From contig CAWKAO010000002.1 in NCBI GenBank assembly GCA_963847665.1, forward strand, positions 62,001 to 126,000: DNA of 64,000 bases. The letters run 5' to 3'. Below, piece after piece: positions 1-9,675 of this stretch. A program made the translations under genes and the position numbers. The DNA comes from CAWKAO01 sp963847665. Lineage in GTDB: Bacteria > Actinomycetota > Humimicrobiia > Humimicrobiales > Humimicrobiaceae. The notes below the pieces were generated by a model. The model ran no database searches. It worked only from the letters and a program-made list of their open reading frames with translations, and was not told the DNA's origin. Positions within the stretch are counted from its first letter, which is position 1, and each line of letters starts with the position of its first letter.

Positions 1-1
1 T

Positions 2-712
2 GAAGAAGCTATAGATCTGCATGACAATACTGATTACTGTATTATGGCAGATATCATGTGCGGCGGACCTTACGAGAACGCCTTATGGCTCAGGGGTTTT
101 GACCAGTTTCCTATGGATCTCATGTCAGACCAGAGATTTGCGATCGCGCTTCTTGATAAGATCACTGAGATAGATATTGGTTTCTGGGATGCAGAACTAT
201 CTGCAGTCGGGGACAATGTCGATATCGTCTGCCAGGGGGATGACCTTGGGATGCAGACAGGTCTTCAGATATCACCTGAAATATACAGAAAATTCATTAA
301 ACCCTACCATAAAAGACTTTACTCTTTTATCCGTTCCAAGACTAAAGCTAAGATCTGGATGCATTCCTGCGGTTCTATCTACGACATCATCCCTGATCTT
401 ATAGAAGTCGGTGTGGAGGTTTTAAACCCGGTCCAGTGCAGTGCAAAAAATATGAGTCTTGAGAAACTAAAAAAAGAATTCGGTAAAGATATCTCCTTCT
501 GGGGCGGAGGGTTTAATGTCCAGAAAATACCTTTTATGACAAAAGAAGAGATAGAGGCAGAGGTCAGGGAAGTGATGTATACGATGGCTCCGGGCGGCGG
601 TTTTGTTTTTGCCGGGACCCATAATATACTTCCGGAAACAAAAGGGGAAAGCATCTACACTGCTTATATGACCGCAAAAAAATACAGGGATTATTCAGTA
701 TTAAGAAAATAG
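2..712 (+). CDS. URO-D superfamily methyltransferase, 5'-truncated by window edge
   Basis: This is the C-terminal part (about 236 residues) of a uroporphyrinogen-decarboxylase-fold protein. The frame is open back to base 2, so the real start lies outside the window. Family features visible are a GDD segment (CQGDDLGMQTG), a metal-ligand region reading HSCGS followed by an aliphatic strand and a Gly-Val-Glu turn, and the closing PGGGFVFAGTHN segment. In MtaA/MtbA-type enzymes the H-x-C motif binds zinc that activates a thiol, and of the six URO-D proteins here this one is closest to that pattern. Actual haem-pathway UroD is unlikely, because no other haem gene is near. It probably transfers methyl groups to or from a corrinoid protein. 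It precedes a glycerol-kinase-like gene by 17 bp and may share its transcript. Confidence 0.85.
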   Translation, partial: EEAIDLHDNTDYCIMADIMCGGPYENALWLRGFDQFPMDLMSDQRFAIALLDKITEIDIGFWDAELSAVGDNVDIVCQGDDLGMQTGLQISPEIYRKFIKPYHKRLYSFIRSKTKAKIWMHSCGSIYDIIPDLIEVGVEVLNPVQCSAKNMSLEKLKKEFGKDISFWGGGFNVQKIPFMTKEEIEAEVREVMYTMAPGGGFVFAGTHNILPETKGESIYTAYMTAKKYRDYSVLRK

Positions 713-729
713 TATTAGAAGAACAGGAA

Positions 730-2226
730 ATGCAGATCAATAAAACGGGATATATCATTGCTGTGGACCAGAGCACTTCAAGCACTAAAGCAATGATAAT
801 CGATGCAAAAGGTTCTGTAATATCCAGCGAGCAGGTCGCTCACAAACAGTACTATCCTCAACCGGGTTGGCTCGAGCATGATCCCCTGGAAATATATGAA
901 AATACTATCTATGTCAATAAAAAAAGCAGTCGAATCTTCAGGTCTCACATCCTTCTGATCTTGACTGTACTTTCAATTACAAATCAGAGGGAGACTGTCG
1001 TTCTCTGGGACAGAAATACCGGTATACCTGTCTATAATGCCATTGTCTGGCAGTGCAGAAGGACTGCAGGAATGTGTGATGAATTAAAAAGAACCGGCTA
1101 TAGTGAAACTGTAAGGTCAAAGACCGGTCTTCTTATAGACCCATACTTTTCCGCTACAAAAATCAAATGGGTCTTTGACAATATAGAAGGATCAAGAGAA
1201 AGAGCCAGGTCAGGGAATATTTTGATGGGGACAATAGATACCTGGCTTATCTGGAAATTGACAGGTGGTAAGGTCCATGCCACAGATTTTACAAATGCAA
1301 GCAGGACACTTCTGTTTAATATAAAAGAACTTAAGTGGGATAAAGAATTACTTTCAATTTTTGATATACCAGAAAATATCCTTCCTGAAGTCAGGTCCTG
1401 CGACTCTCTTTTTGGACATACTTCTAAAGGAGAATTATTTGGTACAAGTCTTCCGATTTCGGGGATAATCGGTGACTCTCAGGGTGCCCTCTTTGGTCAA
1501 AACTGCTTTGAACCTGGAATGCTTAAAACTACTTTTGGTACCGGTTCTTCTGTGATGATGTACACAGGAAAAAAACTTTTTAATTCACAGAGCGGCCTGG
1601 TCTCCTCAATAGCATGGGGACTGGACGGACAGGTAGATTATGCAAGTGAGGGAATAATACATTCTACAGGAGATACAATAAACTGGGTGGTCGACAATCT
1701 TGGGATAGCAAAAAGTTTTAAGGAAGTCGATGAAAAGGCTTCAAGTATCGAGGCAAATGAGGGTGTATATCTTGTTCCTGCTTTTTACGGATTGGGTGTA
1801 CCATACTGGAACGCAGATGCCAGGGCAGCTATAATCGGTCTTTCAAGAAGAAGCAATGCAGCTAATATTACAAGGGCTGCAATAGAATCAGTCGCTTACC
1901 TGGTAAGGGACGCAGTGGACCAGATATTTACCGAAACTGCAATATCACCAGTCGAGCTCAGGGCAGACGGAGGACTTACAAATAGTGATATTTTCATGCA
2001 GTTTTTAGCGGATATTCTGGATATTGTTGTCGTATCTACTTCAATTTCTGACCTCTCATTGATGGGTTCTGCATATATAGCAGGCCTGTATGCAGGAATA
2101 TGGGATGATCTCGATGATTTAAAAGCCATGAGGCGGGCAGGTAAGACTTTCAAACCCCACATGAATTCAAAGCAAAGGGACGACCTGTACAGTGGATGGA
2201 AAGATGCAGTCAGGCGAGTCCTGTAA
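730..2226 (+). CDS. Glycerol kinase-like FGGY carbohydrate kinase
   Basis: ATP-dependent kinase of the FGGY family (498 aa), closest by eye to glycerol kinase GlpK: N-terminal DQSTSSTKA phosphate loop, TNQRETVVLWDR, the AIVWQCRRT block, GTIDTWLIWKLTGG, and the C-terminal LRADGGLTNSD adenosine-binding motif. The sugar-contact region is less typical (EGIIHSTGDT), so the substrate may be another polyol, such as a tetritol as in EryA. Residues about 61-82 do not fit the family in this frame. Reading across bases 910-973 as if three extra T residues were present restores a normal GlpK helix before SITNQRE. The three +1 insertions cancel, so the frame stays open. It is followed 54 bp later by an RpiB gene, which favours a polyol-phosphate pathway over plain glycerol use. 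Confidence 0.88.
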   Translation: MQINKTGYIIAVDQSTSSTKAMIIDAKGSVISSEQVAHKQYYPQPGWLEHDPLEIYENTIYVNKKSSRIFRSHILLILTVLSITNQRETVVLWDRNTGIPVYNAIVWQCRRTAGMCDELKRTGYSETVRSKTGLLIDPYFSATKIKWVFDNIEGSRERARSGNILMGTIDTWLIWKLTGGKVHATDFTNASRTLLFNIKELKWDKELLSIFDIPENILPEVRSCDSLFGHTSKGELFGTSLPISGIIGDSQGALFGQNCFEPGMLKTTFGTGSSVMMYTGKKLFNSQSGLVSSIAWGLDGQVDYASEGIIHSTGDTINWVVDNLGIAKSFKEVDEKASSIEANEGVYLVPAFYGLGVPYWNADARAAIIGLSRRSNAANITRAAIESVAYLVRDAVDQIFTETAISPVELRADGGLTNSDIFMQFLADILDIVVVSTSISDLSLMGSAYIAGLYAGIWDDLDDLKAMRRAGKTFKPHMNSKQRDDLYSGWKDAVRRVL

Positions 2227-2280
2227 GCAAAATACCGTGCTTATGCAAATGATTTAAAAATATTATAAAGAGGTTATATT

Positions 2281-2733
2281 ATGAAGGTAAATAAAATTGG
2301 GATAGCAAGCGACCATGCCGGGTTTCTTTACAAGGAAACGATAAAGAAAATGATGGAGGATTCAGGTTATAAAGTTACAGATTTCGGGATAAAGGAAGAG
2401 GTTCCGGTCAAGAGTTACAGCATGATCGAGGACCTTGCAAATGGTGTAACATCAGGCGATGTCGAAAGGGGAATAATAATCTGCGGTACAGGGATCGGAG
2501 TGAGCATAACAGCGAATAAAGTCAGGGGAATAAGGGCGGCCCTGTGTAATGATCTTTACACCGCCAAAAAATCAAGGGAACATAACGAGTCCAATGTGCT
2601 TGCATTTGGCGCAAGGGTGATAGGCCTCGACCTGGCTAAAGAGATAGTCAGGACATGGATAGACACAGAATTTGAGGGTGGCAGGCATATCGAGAGAAAT
2701 AAATTTATAGACTATCTTGAAAGTAAGTTTTAA
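2281..2733 (+). CDS. rpiB: RpiB/LacAB-family sugar-phosphate isomerase
   Basis: Aldose-ketose isomerase of the RpiB/LacA/LacB family (150 aa, the usual length). It acts on phosphorylated pentoses or, in some members, tetroses or hexoses. Visible motifs are IASDHAGF near the N-terminus (His12), the catalytic-loop CGTGIGVSI with its cysteine near residue 69, and SREHNESNVLAFGARV. Start chosen at the ATG after a GAGG ribosome site. It sits between a GlpK-like kinase and a PfkB kinase. In known erythritol/threitol loci an RpiB homologue (EryI/DerI) isomerises D-erythrulose 4-phosphate, and the TIM-family gene downstream in this island would be the matching partner. Ribose-5-phosphate isomerase is the conservative alternative. 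Confidence 0.92.
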   Translation: MKVNKIGIASDHAGFLYKETIKKMMEDSGYKVTDFGIKEEVPVKSYSMIEDLANGVTSGDVERGIIICGTGIGVSITANKVRGIRAALCNDLYTAKKSREHNESNVLAFGARVIGLDLAKEIVRTWIDTEFEGGRHIERNKFIDYLESKF

Positions 2734-2759
2734 TAATAGTGAGAAGGGTCAAAAAAGCA

Positions 2760-3689
2760 ATGCAAAAATCCATAATGATAGTCGGAAGTTCAAATTTTGA
2801 TATAAACCTGAAAGTAAAAGACATCCCTGTCCCCGGGGAGACAGTTCTTTCCGACTTTCTTGAAATAGGTTTTGGCGGAAAGGGTGGAAACCAGTCTTTT
2901 ACTGTAAAGAAGATCGGTGGTGAAGTGGATTACCTTACATGTATTGGTGATGATGTGTTCGGACAGTTATATCTTGAGACTTTCAGGAAAAATGGTTTTG
3001 ACCTGGATTTTATAAAGGTGATAAAGTCCAGGCAAAACGGTATTGCAGTTGTAAATATCGATAAGGATGGAAGAAATACGATCGTAGTCTATCCAGGTAC
3101 CAGCACTGCCCTGACCCCCCAGATCGTAATGGATAATCTCGATATAATACTGGATCATGACATGATAATGACTCAGCTGGAGATACCTGTTGAGACAGTG
3201 GAGCTACTGGCACAAAAGATCACAGAAAATAATATATTCATATTAAATCCATCACCAGTCAATAAGGATTATGATTACTCAAGGATACTAAAAAAAGTCG
3301 ACATATTGATCCCCAATGAAATAGAACTTGAACAGCTTTCAGGTGTTAAAGTCGATACGCAGGAGCAGGTAAAAGAAGCTGCCAGCAAAATAATGGATTC
3401 AGGAGTGAAGAATCTTATAGTGACCCTTGGTAAAAATGGGGCCATGGTCATAAATAAAGATATTTCAGAATATATAGGACCGACCGAACACAAGGCCATC
3501 GACTCTGCTGGTGCAGGAGATGCCTTTGCCGGAGCTTTTATGTATAAATTTGCATTGACAGAAGATCTGGTTAAAAGTGCAGTATTTGCAAATAAGGTCG
3601 CCGGGATATCGGTGACAAGAAACGGAACACACAAGTCTGTTCCCACAAAAGCAGAGATAGAGAGTATGGGGGATTATTTTAAGGACTGA
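2760..3689 (+). CDS. PfkB-family carbohydrate kinase (ribokinase-like)
   Basis: Ribokinase-type PfkB kinase of about 309 aa that phosphorylates a sugar hydroxyl with ATP. It has the N-terminal substrate signature GFGGKGGNQSF (about residues 36-46) and the C-terminal anion-hole motif SAGAGDAFAGAF with the catalytic base Asp254. I chose the ATG at 2760, preceded by GAAGGG, over an upstream GTG at 2739, because homologues start right before the IMIVGSSNFD strand. It lies 26 bp after rpiB. Ribose, deoxyribose or a related sugar would fit; specificity cannot be read from sequence. Confidence 0.9.
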   Translation: MQKSIMIVGSSNFDINLKVKDIPVPGETVLSDFLEIGFGGKGGNQSFTVKKIGGEVDYLTCIGDDVFGQLYLETFRKNGFDLDFIKVIKSRQNGIAVVNIDKDGRNTIVVYPGTSTALTPQIVMDNLDIILDHDMIMTQLEIPVETVELLAQKITENNIFILNPSPVNKDYDYSRILKKVDILIPNEIELEQLSGVKVDTQEQVKEAASKIMDSGVKNLIVTLGKNGAMVINKDISEYIGPTEHKAIDSAGAGDAFAGAFMYKFALTEDLVKSAVFANKVAGISVTRNGTHKSVPTKAEIESMGDYFKD

Positions 3690-3761
3690 TATTTATTTTG
3701 AATGATGAGAGATCGGCCTGGCTTTTTACTGATCTGATTTTTGATAATTACAGGGGTAAAA

Positions 3762-4767
3762 ATGGTAGTGACCATAAAAGATATTGCAGAAAAGACAAAT
3801 TTTTCAATAAAGACTGTCTCAAGAGTCTTGAATAATGATCCTATGGTCCGGGAAGGTACAAGGACTCTTATCCTCAATACCATTAATAGCTTAGGTTACA
3901 GGCCAAACCTGATTGCAAGGAGTCTGCGTCAGCAGAAGATCCAATATGATAGGTTTCATTATTCCAGATATCTTAAACGTCTCTTTCCCAATGGTTCTTT
4001 ATGGTGCGAAAGATGTCTTTGAGATCAATGGATATTATTCATTTTTAGGGAGTTCTGATAATAACATTGAAAAGGAATACGAATTTATCATGGATTTTAA
4101 TTCAATGTTAATATCAGGACTGTTGTTGATTCCAACCTTCAGTGAAGATAGAAACAAAAGCATACTTGAAAATATCCGTATTCCGGTTGTCATCGTAGAC
4201 AGGGAAGTAGAAGGTATAAATATGGACACGGTCATTATTAGTAACCGGCAGGGTGCCTATGACGCAACAAAGTATCTCATCAAAGCGGGACATAAAAAAA
4301 TATTGATACTTGCAGCTTCAGAGAAAATAAAATCTGCACGAAAGAGGCTGGAAGGATGGCAAAAAGCCATGAATGAAAGCGGTTTATTTTCTGAAGAATT
4401 GATCTTTTCCGGTGACTTTTCCATTTCATCCGGATATGAAATGATGATAAATGCACTTTCGACCCACGATAAAATAGATGCAGTCTTTGCTTCAAATGAT
4501 TATATTGCTATTGGAGCTATGAAGGCCATTGAAGAAAAGGGATTTAGCATACCTGAAGATATCTCTATTATAGGTTTTGATGATATCAATTTCAGCAAAC
4601 ATCTAAAGCCTTCACTTTCAACAGTTGCAGCACCTCTATACCAGGAGGGCAAAAAGGCTGCGGAGATCCTTCTGGGCAGGATAAACGGTAATATAGACCC
4701 GAAAGTAAAAAGGATCGTAGTAAAGACAAGTCTTGTCATAAGGAATTCAGTTACTGCAAAGATTTAA
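3762..4767 (+). CDS. LacI-family transcriptional regulator, frameshifted
   Basis: LacI/GalR-type repressor. The N-terminal helix-turn-helix (VTIKDIAEKTNFSIKTVSR, then VLNN and the hinge helix YRPNLIARSLR) and the periplasmic-binding-protein-like effector domain (IGFIIPDILN..., later FASNDYIAIGAMKA and IIGFDDI) are both present but in different frames. Removing one A near base 3939 joins them into a normal protein of about 334 aa. The ATG at 3762 has an AGGGG ribosome site; a TTG at 3741 is the alternative. It probably controls the neighbouring kinase, isomerase or aldolase genes in response to a sugar or sugar phosphate. If the indel is real, the DNA-binding domain is cut from the sensor and regulation is lost. 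Confidence 0.85.
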
Positions 4768-4902
4768 ACAGGAATTTTATTGTAATGAATGCTTTTAAAT
4801 GTTTAATAGCTTGTTTATATTAAATAGAATTTTTGTTATTCTTTTTAAGTGAAGAAATTAACTCAAATATTTATATGCAATTAGTTTAGGCAAGGAGAAC
4901 AA

Positions 4903-5751
4903 ATGGTTGACACATGTAATATCAGGGCTGCAATATGCAAGATCGGAAAACTACTTTACGACAGGGATCTTACTGATTCCAGTGGTGGAAATATTTCTGT
5001 AAGGGACGGAGATCTGATCTATATCAATCCCAGAAAGTCAGGAAGTGATTGGCAGTGGGAGATAACTGAGGATTCTGTTATAGTCACTGATCTTTGTAAG
5101 GTTCCTGTTATCGGTGAAGCTGATAAAATATCAAGGGAAGCTGCTACCCATTATTATATATATCAGAACTTTCCTGAAGTCGGTGCAGTAATACACGGAC
5201 ATCCGTTCTATATGATGGCTTTTGGAGCAGCTCATATGGATATTCCCGCGATCTCAGAGGGCACCAGGGCTGTGATAGGGCATCAGCCTATTACAAATGT
5301 TCCTGAAGTAGTACCGGGTTCATTGGAACAGGCTGAAGAGATAGTCAAGAACTTTAAGAAAAGAAGAGAAATAGACCCCGGATGTCCTCTTATATGCAAC
5401 ATCCCGTTTCATGGCACATTTGCTGCAGGCGCTACAATAAATGATGCATTTCTTTATACAGAAGTAGCAAATAACTGTGCAAAGATCCTGGTCTACAGGC
5501 AGATGATGTTCGGAAATGATCCCAAGGCAGATTTTTCAATCCACAAGCAGTTTACAAAAGAAGATTTCAAGACAATAGACATGTCTAAAGAGGTATGCAC
5601 CCCTGGTTATTTATATAAGGATGCTTTTGGAAGATCAGTAGCTTACCAGAACCCATCTGATTCTTATAAAAGTGTAAAAGAGCCCAGGGATTATGATGAC
5701 CTGACAAAAAAAATAGCAGATGCTGTAATAGACAGGTTGCAGAAGAAATAG
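4903..5751 (+). CDS. Class II aldolase/adducin family protein (FucA/AraD-like)
   Basis: Zinc-dependent class II aldolase or epimerase of the FucA/AraD superfamily (282 aa). It has the phosphate-binding GGNIS loop near residue 29 and zinc ligands His98 and His100 (HGHP). A third candidate ligand is His170 (FHGTF). Family members cleave L-fuculose- or L-rhamnulose-1-phosphate to DHAP and lactaldehyde, or epimerise ribulose phosphate. It is longer than FucA (about 215 aa), with an extended C-terminal tail. A strong AGGAGA ribosome site precedes the ATG. It lies before a fucose-isomerase-like gene, triosephosphate isomerase and a rhamnulokinase-like gene, which together would make an isomerase-kinase-aldolase-TIM pathway. 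Confidence 0.9.
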   Translation: MVDTCNIRAAICKIGKLLYDRDLTDSSGGNISVRDGDLIYINPRKSGSDWQWEITEDSVIVTDLCKVPVIGEADKISREAATHYYIYQNFPEVGAVIHGHPFYMMAFGAAHMDIPAISEGTRAVIGHQPITNVPEVVPGSLEQAEEIVKNFKKRREIDPGCPLICNIPFHGTFAAGATINDAFLYTEVANNCAKILVYRQMMFGNDPKADFSIHKQFTKEDFKTIDMSKEVCTPGYLYKDAFGRSVAYQNPSDSYKSVKEPRDYDDLTKKIADAVIDRLQKK

Positions 5752-5878
5752 CAGATTTTATAGAATTCTGACTATTTAGATCTTATTTTTTACTCTGAAT
5801 AATTTTTTAGTTTAAGTTTTGTAATTAATAAAATTATTTAAAATATGAAATACCAACCATTTATCTAAAGGAGCTTTT

Positions 5879-7228
5879 ATGCCAGAGAAACAAAAACTAA
5901 AAATAGGTATTGCCAATCTTATGATGTTAAATATTTTTGGTGATGAAGCAGAAAGAATAGCTGGAGAATATTTTGAAGGCGCTACAAAATTTCTTGAAGA
6001 AAAACTAAACGTTGAATTATTTACAAATTTAAAGGCTGTTACAAATCTTGATGAAGCAAGGCAGACCTGGGAGTTTTTTGCAGAGAAAAGGGTAGAGGCT
6101 ATAATACTTTTTAACGGCACCTTCAGCCTTACAAACCTCATGATAGAGATAATCCGTAACAGCAATGTACCGTTTCTTATCTGGGGGCTGGAAGAGTACC
6201 TGATGAATAAGCACACTGTCAGCGGTTCGATGATAGGACTTATGCCTGCAGGTACCGTATTTAAAAATCTTGATAAAAAATTCAGTTTTGTATATGGCTC
6301 CATAACCAAAAAACAAGTGCAGGAACAGCTAAAATCATTTTTTGGGGTCATAAAAGCAATATCTGATATGAGAAGTGCAAAGATCGGACTGATCGGTTCC
6401 AGGCCCGATGGCTTTGAAATCGCAAATTATGATGAGCTGGTAATAAAGAAATATTTTGGTACGACTCTTACAAAAATAGATATGTCATATTACCTTGACC
6501 TGATTGACAGCATAGACGAAAAAGAAGCATTGGAGGATGTGAAAAACCAGAAGAATATTTTTGACCTTCATAAACTCGACGATAAAGGTGCAATGAAACT
6601 TTCAAAGATATACCTGGCTACAAAAAAGGTAGTGGAGGATAACAAACTTGCATGCTATGCACCCCAGTGCTGGCCTGAACTAAGAATGGACAGAGAGACT
6701 CCGCTTTGCTCTATAAACTCACGAATAACTGCTGAAGGTACTATGGCCAGCTGTGAAGCGGATATGGATTGCGCATTGACAATGCTGCTTCTTCATTCAC
6801 TGACTGAAGGCAAATCGCCCTGGACAGCAGATTTTGTCAATTACATTGAGGACAGGGAAGCCATCCTATACTGGCACTGTGGTAATGCACCTTTCAATGT
6901 CTCTGACGGCAAGCCTTTGATGGAAGTAGTATATGAAGGCCCGGCGCTTACTGCGTCTCTTGTAGAAGGTGAAGTAACGGTTGCAAGAATAAATCATTTT
7001 CGTGGAGGATTTGGAATATATGCAGCAGTGGGCAAAGCAATAAAATCTCCACCTCTTCTTAAAGGGAGTAATATACTTATCGATTTTCAGGGTGGAAACA
7101 TGGAATACATAAGGTTCCTGCTGGATAATGGATTACCACATCACAATGTAGTAGTCTATGGGGATCTTTCCAGGGAACTTATTGAATTTGGCAATATACT
7201 TGACATACCTGTACATATTCATAAATGA
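5879..7228 (+). CDS. L-fucose/L-arabinose isomerase-like protein (first of three)
   Basis: Protein of 449 aa resembling the L-fucose isomerase-like family: an N-terminal Rossmann-like half, then a C-terminal half with CEADMDCALTM, YWHCGNAPF, FRGGFG and GLPHHNVVVYGD. The acidic residues in CEADMD and the histidines in HCGNAPF and LPHH fit a metal-dependent aldose-ketose isomerase site. Such proteins convert an aldose to the ketose before phosphorylation. An AAGGAG site precedes the ATG, and the next gene is triosephosphate isomerase 27 bp later. It is the most distant of the three fucose-isomerase-like genes in the window. The exact sugar is unknown. Confidence 0.85.
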   Translation: MPEKQKLKIGIANLMMLNIFGDEAERIAGEYFEGATKFLEEKLNVELFTNLKAVTNLDEARQTWEFFAEKRVEAIILFNGTFSLTNLMIEIIRNSNVPFLIWGLEEYLMNKHTVSGSMIGLMPAGTVFKNLDKKFSFVYGSITKKQVQEQLKSFFGVIKAISDMRSAKIGLIGSRPDGFEIANYDELVIKKYFGTTLTKIDMSYYLDLIDSIDEKEALEDVKNQKNIFDLHKLDDKGAMKLSKIYLATKKVVEDNKLACYAPQCWPELRMDRETPLCSINSRITAEGTMASCEADMDCALTMLLLHSLTEGKSPWTADFVNYIEDREAILYWHCGNAPFNVSDGKPLMEVVYEGPALTASLVEGEVTVARINHFRGGFGIYAAVGKAIKSPPLLKGSNILIDFQGGNMEYIRFLLDNGLPHHNVVVYGDLSRELIEFGNILDIPVHIHK

Positions 7229-7255
7229 CCTTTAAGTACCAGGGGTATTTATCAA

Positions 7256-8053
7256 ATGTCAGATCCTAAAAGACTTGTAATATTTTCCAACTGGAAAATA
7301 TTCATGCAGACAAGAAAACAGGTCTCAGATTTTGTAGAAACTCTGAAGAAAGCATTGAGACCTGAATACATGCAGTTTCTCGATATATTCATCATCCCGG
7401 ATTTTTTATCATTTGAATTTGTCAAAAGAAACACTGCTTCCCTGAATATAAAAGTAGGTGTCCAGGATATGTTCTGGGAGGACTACGGCCCATTTGCAGG
7501 TGAAGTCGCGCCATCCATGCTTAAAGACCTTAAATGTGATTGCGCCTATTTTGGCCATTCTGAAAGAAGGTCATATTTTGGTGAAACAGATGAAAATATA
7601 AATAAAAAAATAAAAGCAGCTTTAAGAAATGATATTACCCCTTTTTTATTTGTCGGTGAGACAAGAGAAGAACTCGACAGGGGTATGACCGATATTGTAC
7701 TTGACCAACAGATCAAGACTTGCCTGAAAGATATAGATAGTATATCTTTTCAAAAGATCTTACTTGTATATGAGCCAAGATGGGCTATCGGGCAGAAAGA
7801 TCCTGCCACTGTAAAGGTTATCGAAAGCTCGCATAAAAAGGTAAGGGACCTGCTTGCCGGCAGGTATGGCCAGGAGATCGCCAGCCATACAAGAATACTA
7901 TATGGCGGCAGCGTAAATACCGAAAATATAGTGCAAATAATGTCAATCGGTGAAGTGGACGGTGCTGCAGCTACCAGGGCATCGATAGATCCTGAAGGAT
8001 TCCTGGCGTTAATAGAAGTTGCAGCTGCCGAAGCAAGATCAAGAAATACTTGA
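7256..8053 (+). CDS. tpiA: Triosephosphate isomerase family protein
   Basis: TIM-barrel isomerase of 265 aa interconverting DHAP and glyceraldehyde 3-phosphate or a homologous ketose/aldose phosphate pair. The catalytic residues are all present: Lys14 in NWK, His101 in FGHSERR, and Glu173 in YEPRWAIG. The usual Val after YEP is Arg here. The phosphate loop GGSVNTEN is intact. Its position inside a sugar operon rather than beside gapA/pgk suggests a dedicated catabolic copy. TIM homologues named EryH/LerI isomerise L-erythrulose 1-phosphate in tetritol pathways, so that role is an alternative, especially with RpiB upstream. Confidence 0.92.
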   Translation: MSDPKRLVIFSNWKIFMQTRKQVSDFVETLKKALRPEYMQFLDIFIIPDFLSFEFVKRNTASLNIKVGVQDMFWEDYGPFAGEVAPSMLKDLKCDCAYFGHSERRSYFGETDENINKKIKAALRNDITPFLFVGETREELDRGMTDIVLDQQIKTCLKDIDSISFQKILLVYEPRWAIGQKDPATVKVIESSHKKVRDLLAGRYGQEIASHTRILYGGSVNTENIVQIMSIGEVDGAAATRASIDPEGFLALIEVAAAEARSRNT

Positions 8054-8107
8054 TCATTTGAAAATTACAATAAAAAATAAATATAAGTTAGATAAGAGGC
8101 CTTTTAA

Positions 8108-9595
8108 ATGAAAGCTTTGCAGGAGTATCTGATATTTGATTTTGGTGCAAGTAACTGCAGGGCCATTGTTGCAGGTTTTAATGGAAAGACCTTTTCAATG
8201 GAAGTGACCCACAGGTTTGACAACAGGCCTGTCTTTGCTTCCAGCACCCTGTACTGGGATATATTGAGTCTTTATGATGGTTTAAAAAACGGTATTACTG
8301 CATCGGTAAAAAAATATCCTGGCATAAGATCTGTTGCTATAGATACCTGGGGTGCTGATTTCGGTACAATAGATAAAAACGGCAAGCTGATATCAAATCC
8401 TGTGCACTACAGGGACAGGAAAAGGGAAGAAGATTCTAAGGAACTTTTAAAAATAATATCTGCAGAAGAACTCTACAGATTGACAGGAGCAAGCATTAAC
8501 CCGCTTTTTGATATATTTCACATGTTTTCCCTCAAAAAACAGAATTCACCGCAAATATTAAATGCTCACAGGTATTTATCGATTGCAGATATTTTTAACT
8601 ACTTTCTGACCGGAGAGCCGAGAAATGAAGTGACAAGACTCACTACAAGCGCTTTTTATAACCAGTTTGAAAGAAGGACCGAGACAAAGATACTGGATAT
8701 TCTTGGCCTGCCAAAAAACATCTTTCCTGAAGAAGTAAGTGCGGGTGACAGGATAGCATCTCTATCAAAAGAGGTCTGCAGTGAACTTGAAATAAAACCG
8801 ATAGATGTCATCGCAGCTGCCACCCACGACACTGCTTCTGCTGAGGCAGGGATCCCTGTCAAGTATCCCGACAGGCCCTGGGCCTTTATCAGTATAGGTA
8901 CATGGTGCTGTTATGGAGTCGAAACCGAAAAACCCATTGCGACAAAAGAGACCTTTGAAACAGGATTCCTAAATGAAGCAAGTGTTGAGAATATAAATAT
9001 GTTTGTAAGAAATATCAACGGACTATGGACGATCCAGCAGTGTATGGAAAAATGGCGAAAAGAAAAAGGCAACGGTTTTGACTGGCCGGACATAGACAGG
9101 CTGTACCCGGCTGCTCAACCATTTAAATCTTTTTTGGATGTCGAGGACCCTATGTTTTTGCCGGCCAGCAGCAACATGCCTGCGGTCATAAACCGGTATT
9201 TGGCAAAAACGAACCAGAAAAGCCTGGAGACCATAGGTGAGATCTCAAGAGCCTTTTATGAGAGCCTTGTATTGAGATTCAGATATCATCTAAAACAATT
9301 TGAAGCTTTTGTAAATAAGAAGGTGGAAATACTTCATATAGTCGGTGGCGGCATAAATAACAGGTTGTTCTGCCAGTGGATATCAGATGCCCTGGGGATC
9401 CCTGTGATCGCCGGGCCAGTTGAGACGACTTCTGTAGGAAATCTCCTGATGCAGCTCAAAGCAGCAGGTGAGATCAATGACATCACCGAGGGAAGAAAGA
9501 TATCGCTTGATTCTTCCAAAATGTCCTACTATGAGCCTGCAGATGGTTCAGCATGGGATGATGCTTATGATAGATATATCAGGGCTATCTTATAA
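8108..9595 (+). CDS. Rhamnulokinase-like FGGY kinase (first copy)
   Basis: FGGY kinase of 495 aa of the RhaB type: N-terminal FDFGASNCRAIVAGF loop, TLYWDI, AIDTWGADFG, NPVHYRDRK, THDTASAEAGIPV, and C-terminal IVGGGINNRLFCQW with TSVGNLLMQLKAAGEI. RhaB phosphorylates L-rhamnulose at O1; relatives act on fuculose or other ketoses. An AAGAGGCC site lies 7 bp before the ATG. Gene order isomerase, TIM, kinase matches a ketose-1-phosphate pathway feeding the class II aldolase upstream. A close paralogue lies near 34.2-35.7 kb. Confidence 0.92.
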   Translation: MKALQEYLIFDFGASNCRAIVAGFNGKTFSMEVTHRFDNRPVFASSTLYWDILSLYDGLKNGITASVKKYPGIRSVAIDTWGADFGTIDKNGKLISNPVHYRDRKREEDSKELLKIISAEELYRLTGASINPLFDIFHMFSLKKQNSPQILNAHRYLSIADIFNYFLTGEPRNEVTRLTTSAFYNQFERRTETKILDILGLPKNIFPEEVSAGDRIASLSKEVCSELEIKPIDVIAAATHDTASAEAGIPVKYPDRPWAFISIGTWCCYGVETEKPIATKETFETGFLNEASVENINMFVRNINGLWTIQQCMEKWRKEKGNGFDWPDIDRLYPAAQPFKSFLDVEDPMFLPASSNMPAVINRYLAKTNQKSLETIGEISRAFYESLVLRFRYHLKQFEAFVNKKVEILHIVGGGINNRLFCQWISDALGIPVIAGPVETTSVGNLLMQLKAAGEINDITEGRKISLDSSKMSYYEPADGSAWDDAYDRYIRAIL

Positions 9596-9675
9596 CGACT
9601 ATCTTATAGCCTGACCCATAATACTGGTGATCCATATTAAGCTGATAATATTTACTTTTTTAGGGGAGATAAAAA

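Noticed and set aside
2..712. Haem-pathway UroD (hemE)
   Set aside because: Six divergent copies next to corrinoid and sugar genes and no other haem genes; the corrinoid methyltransferase branch fits better.
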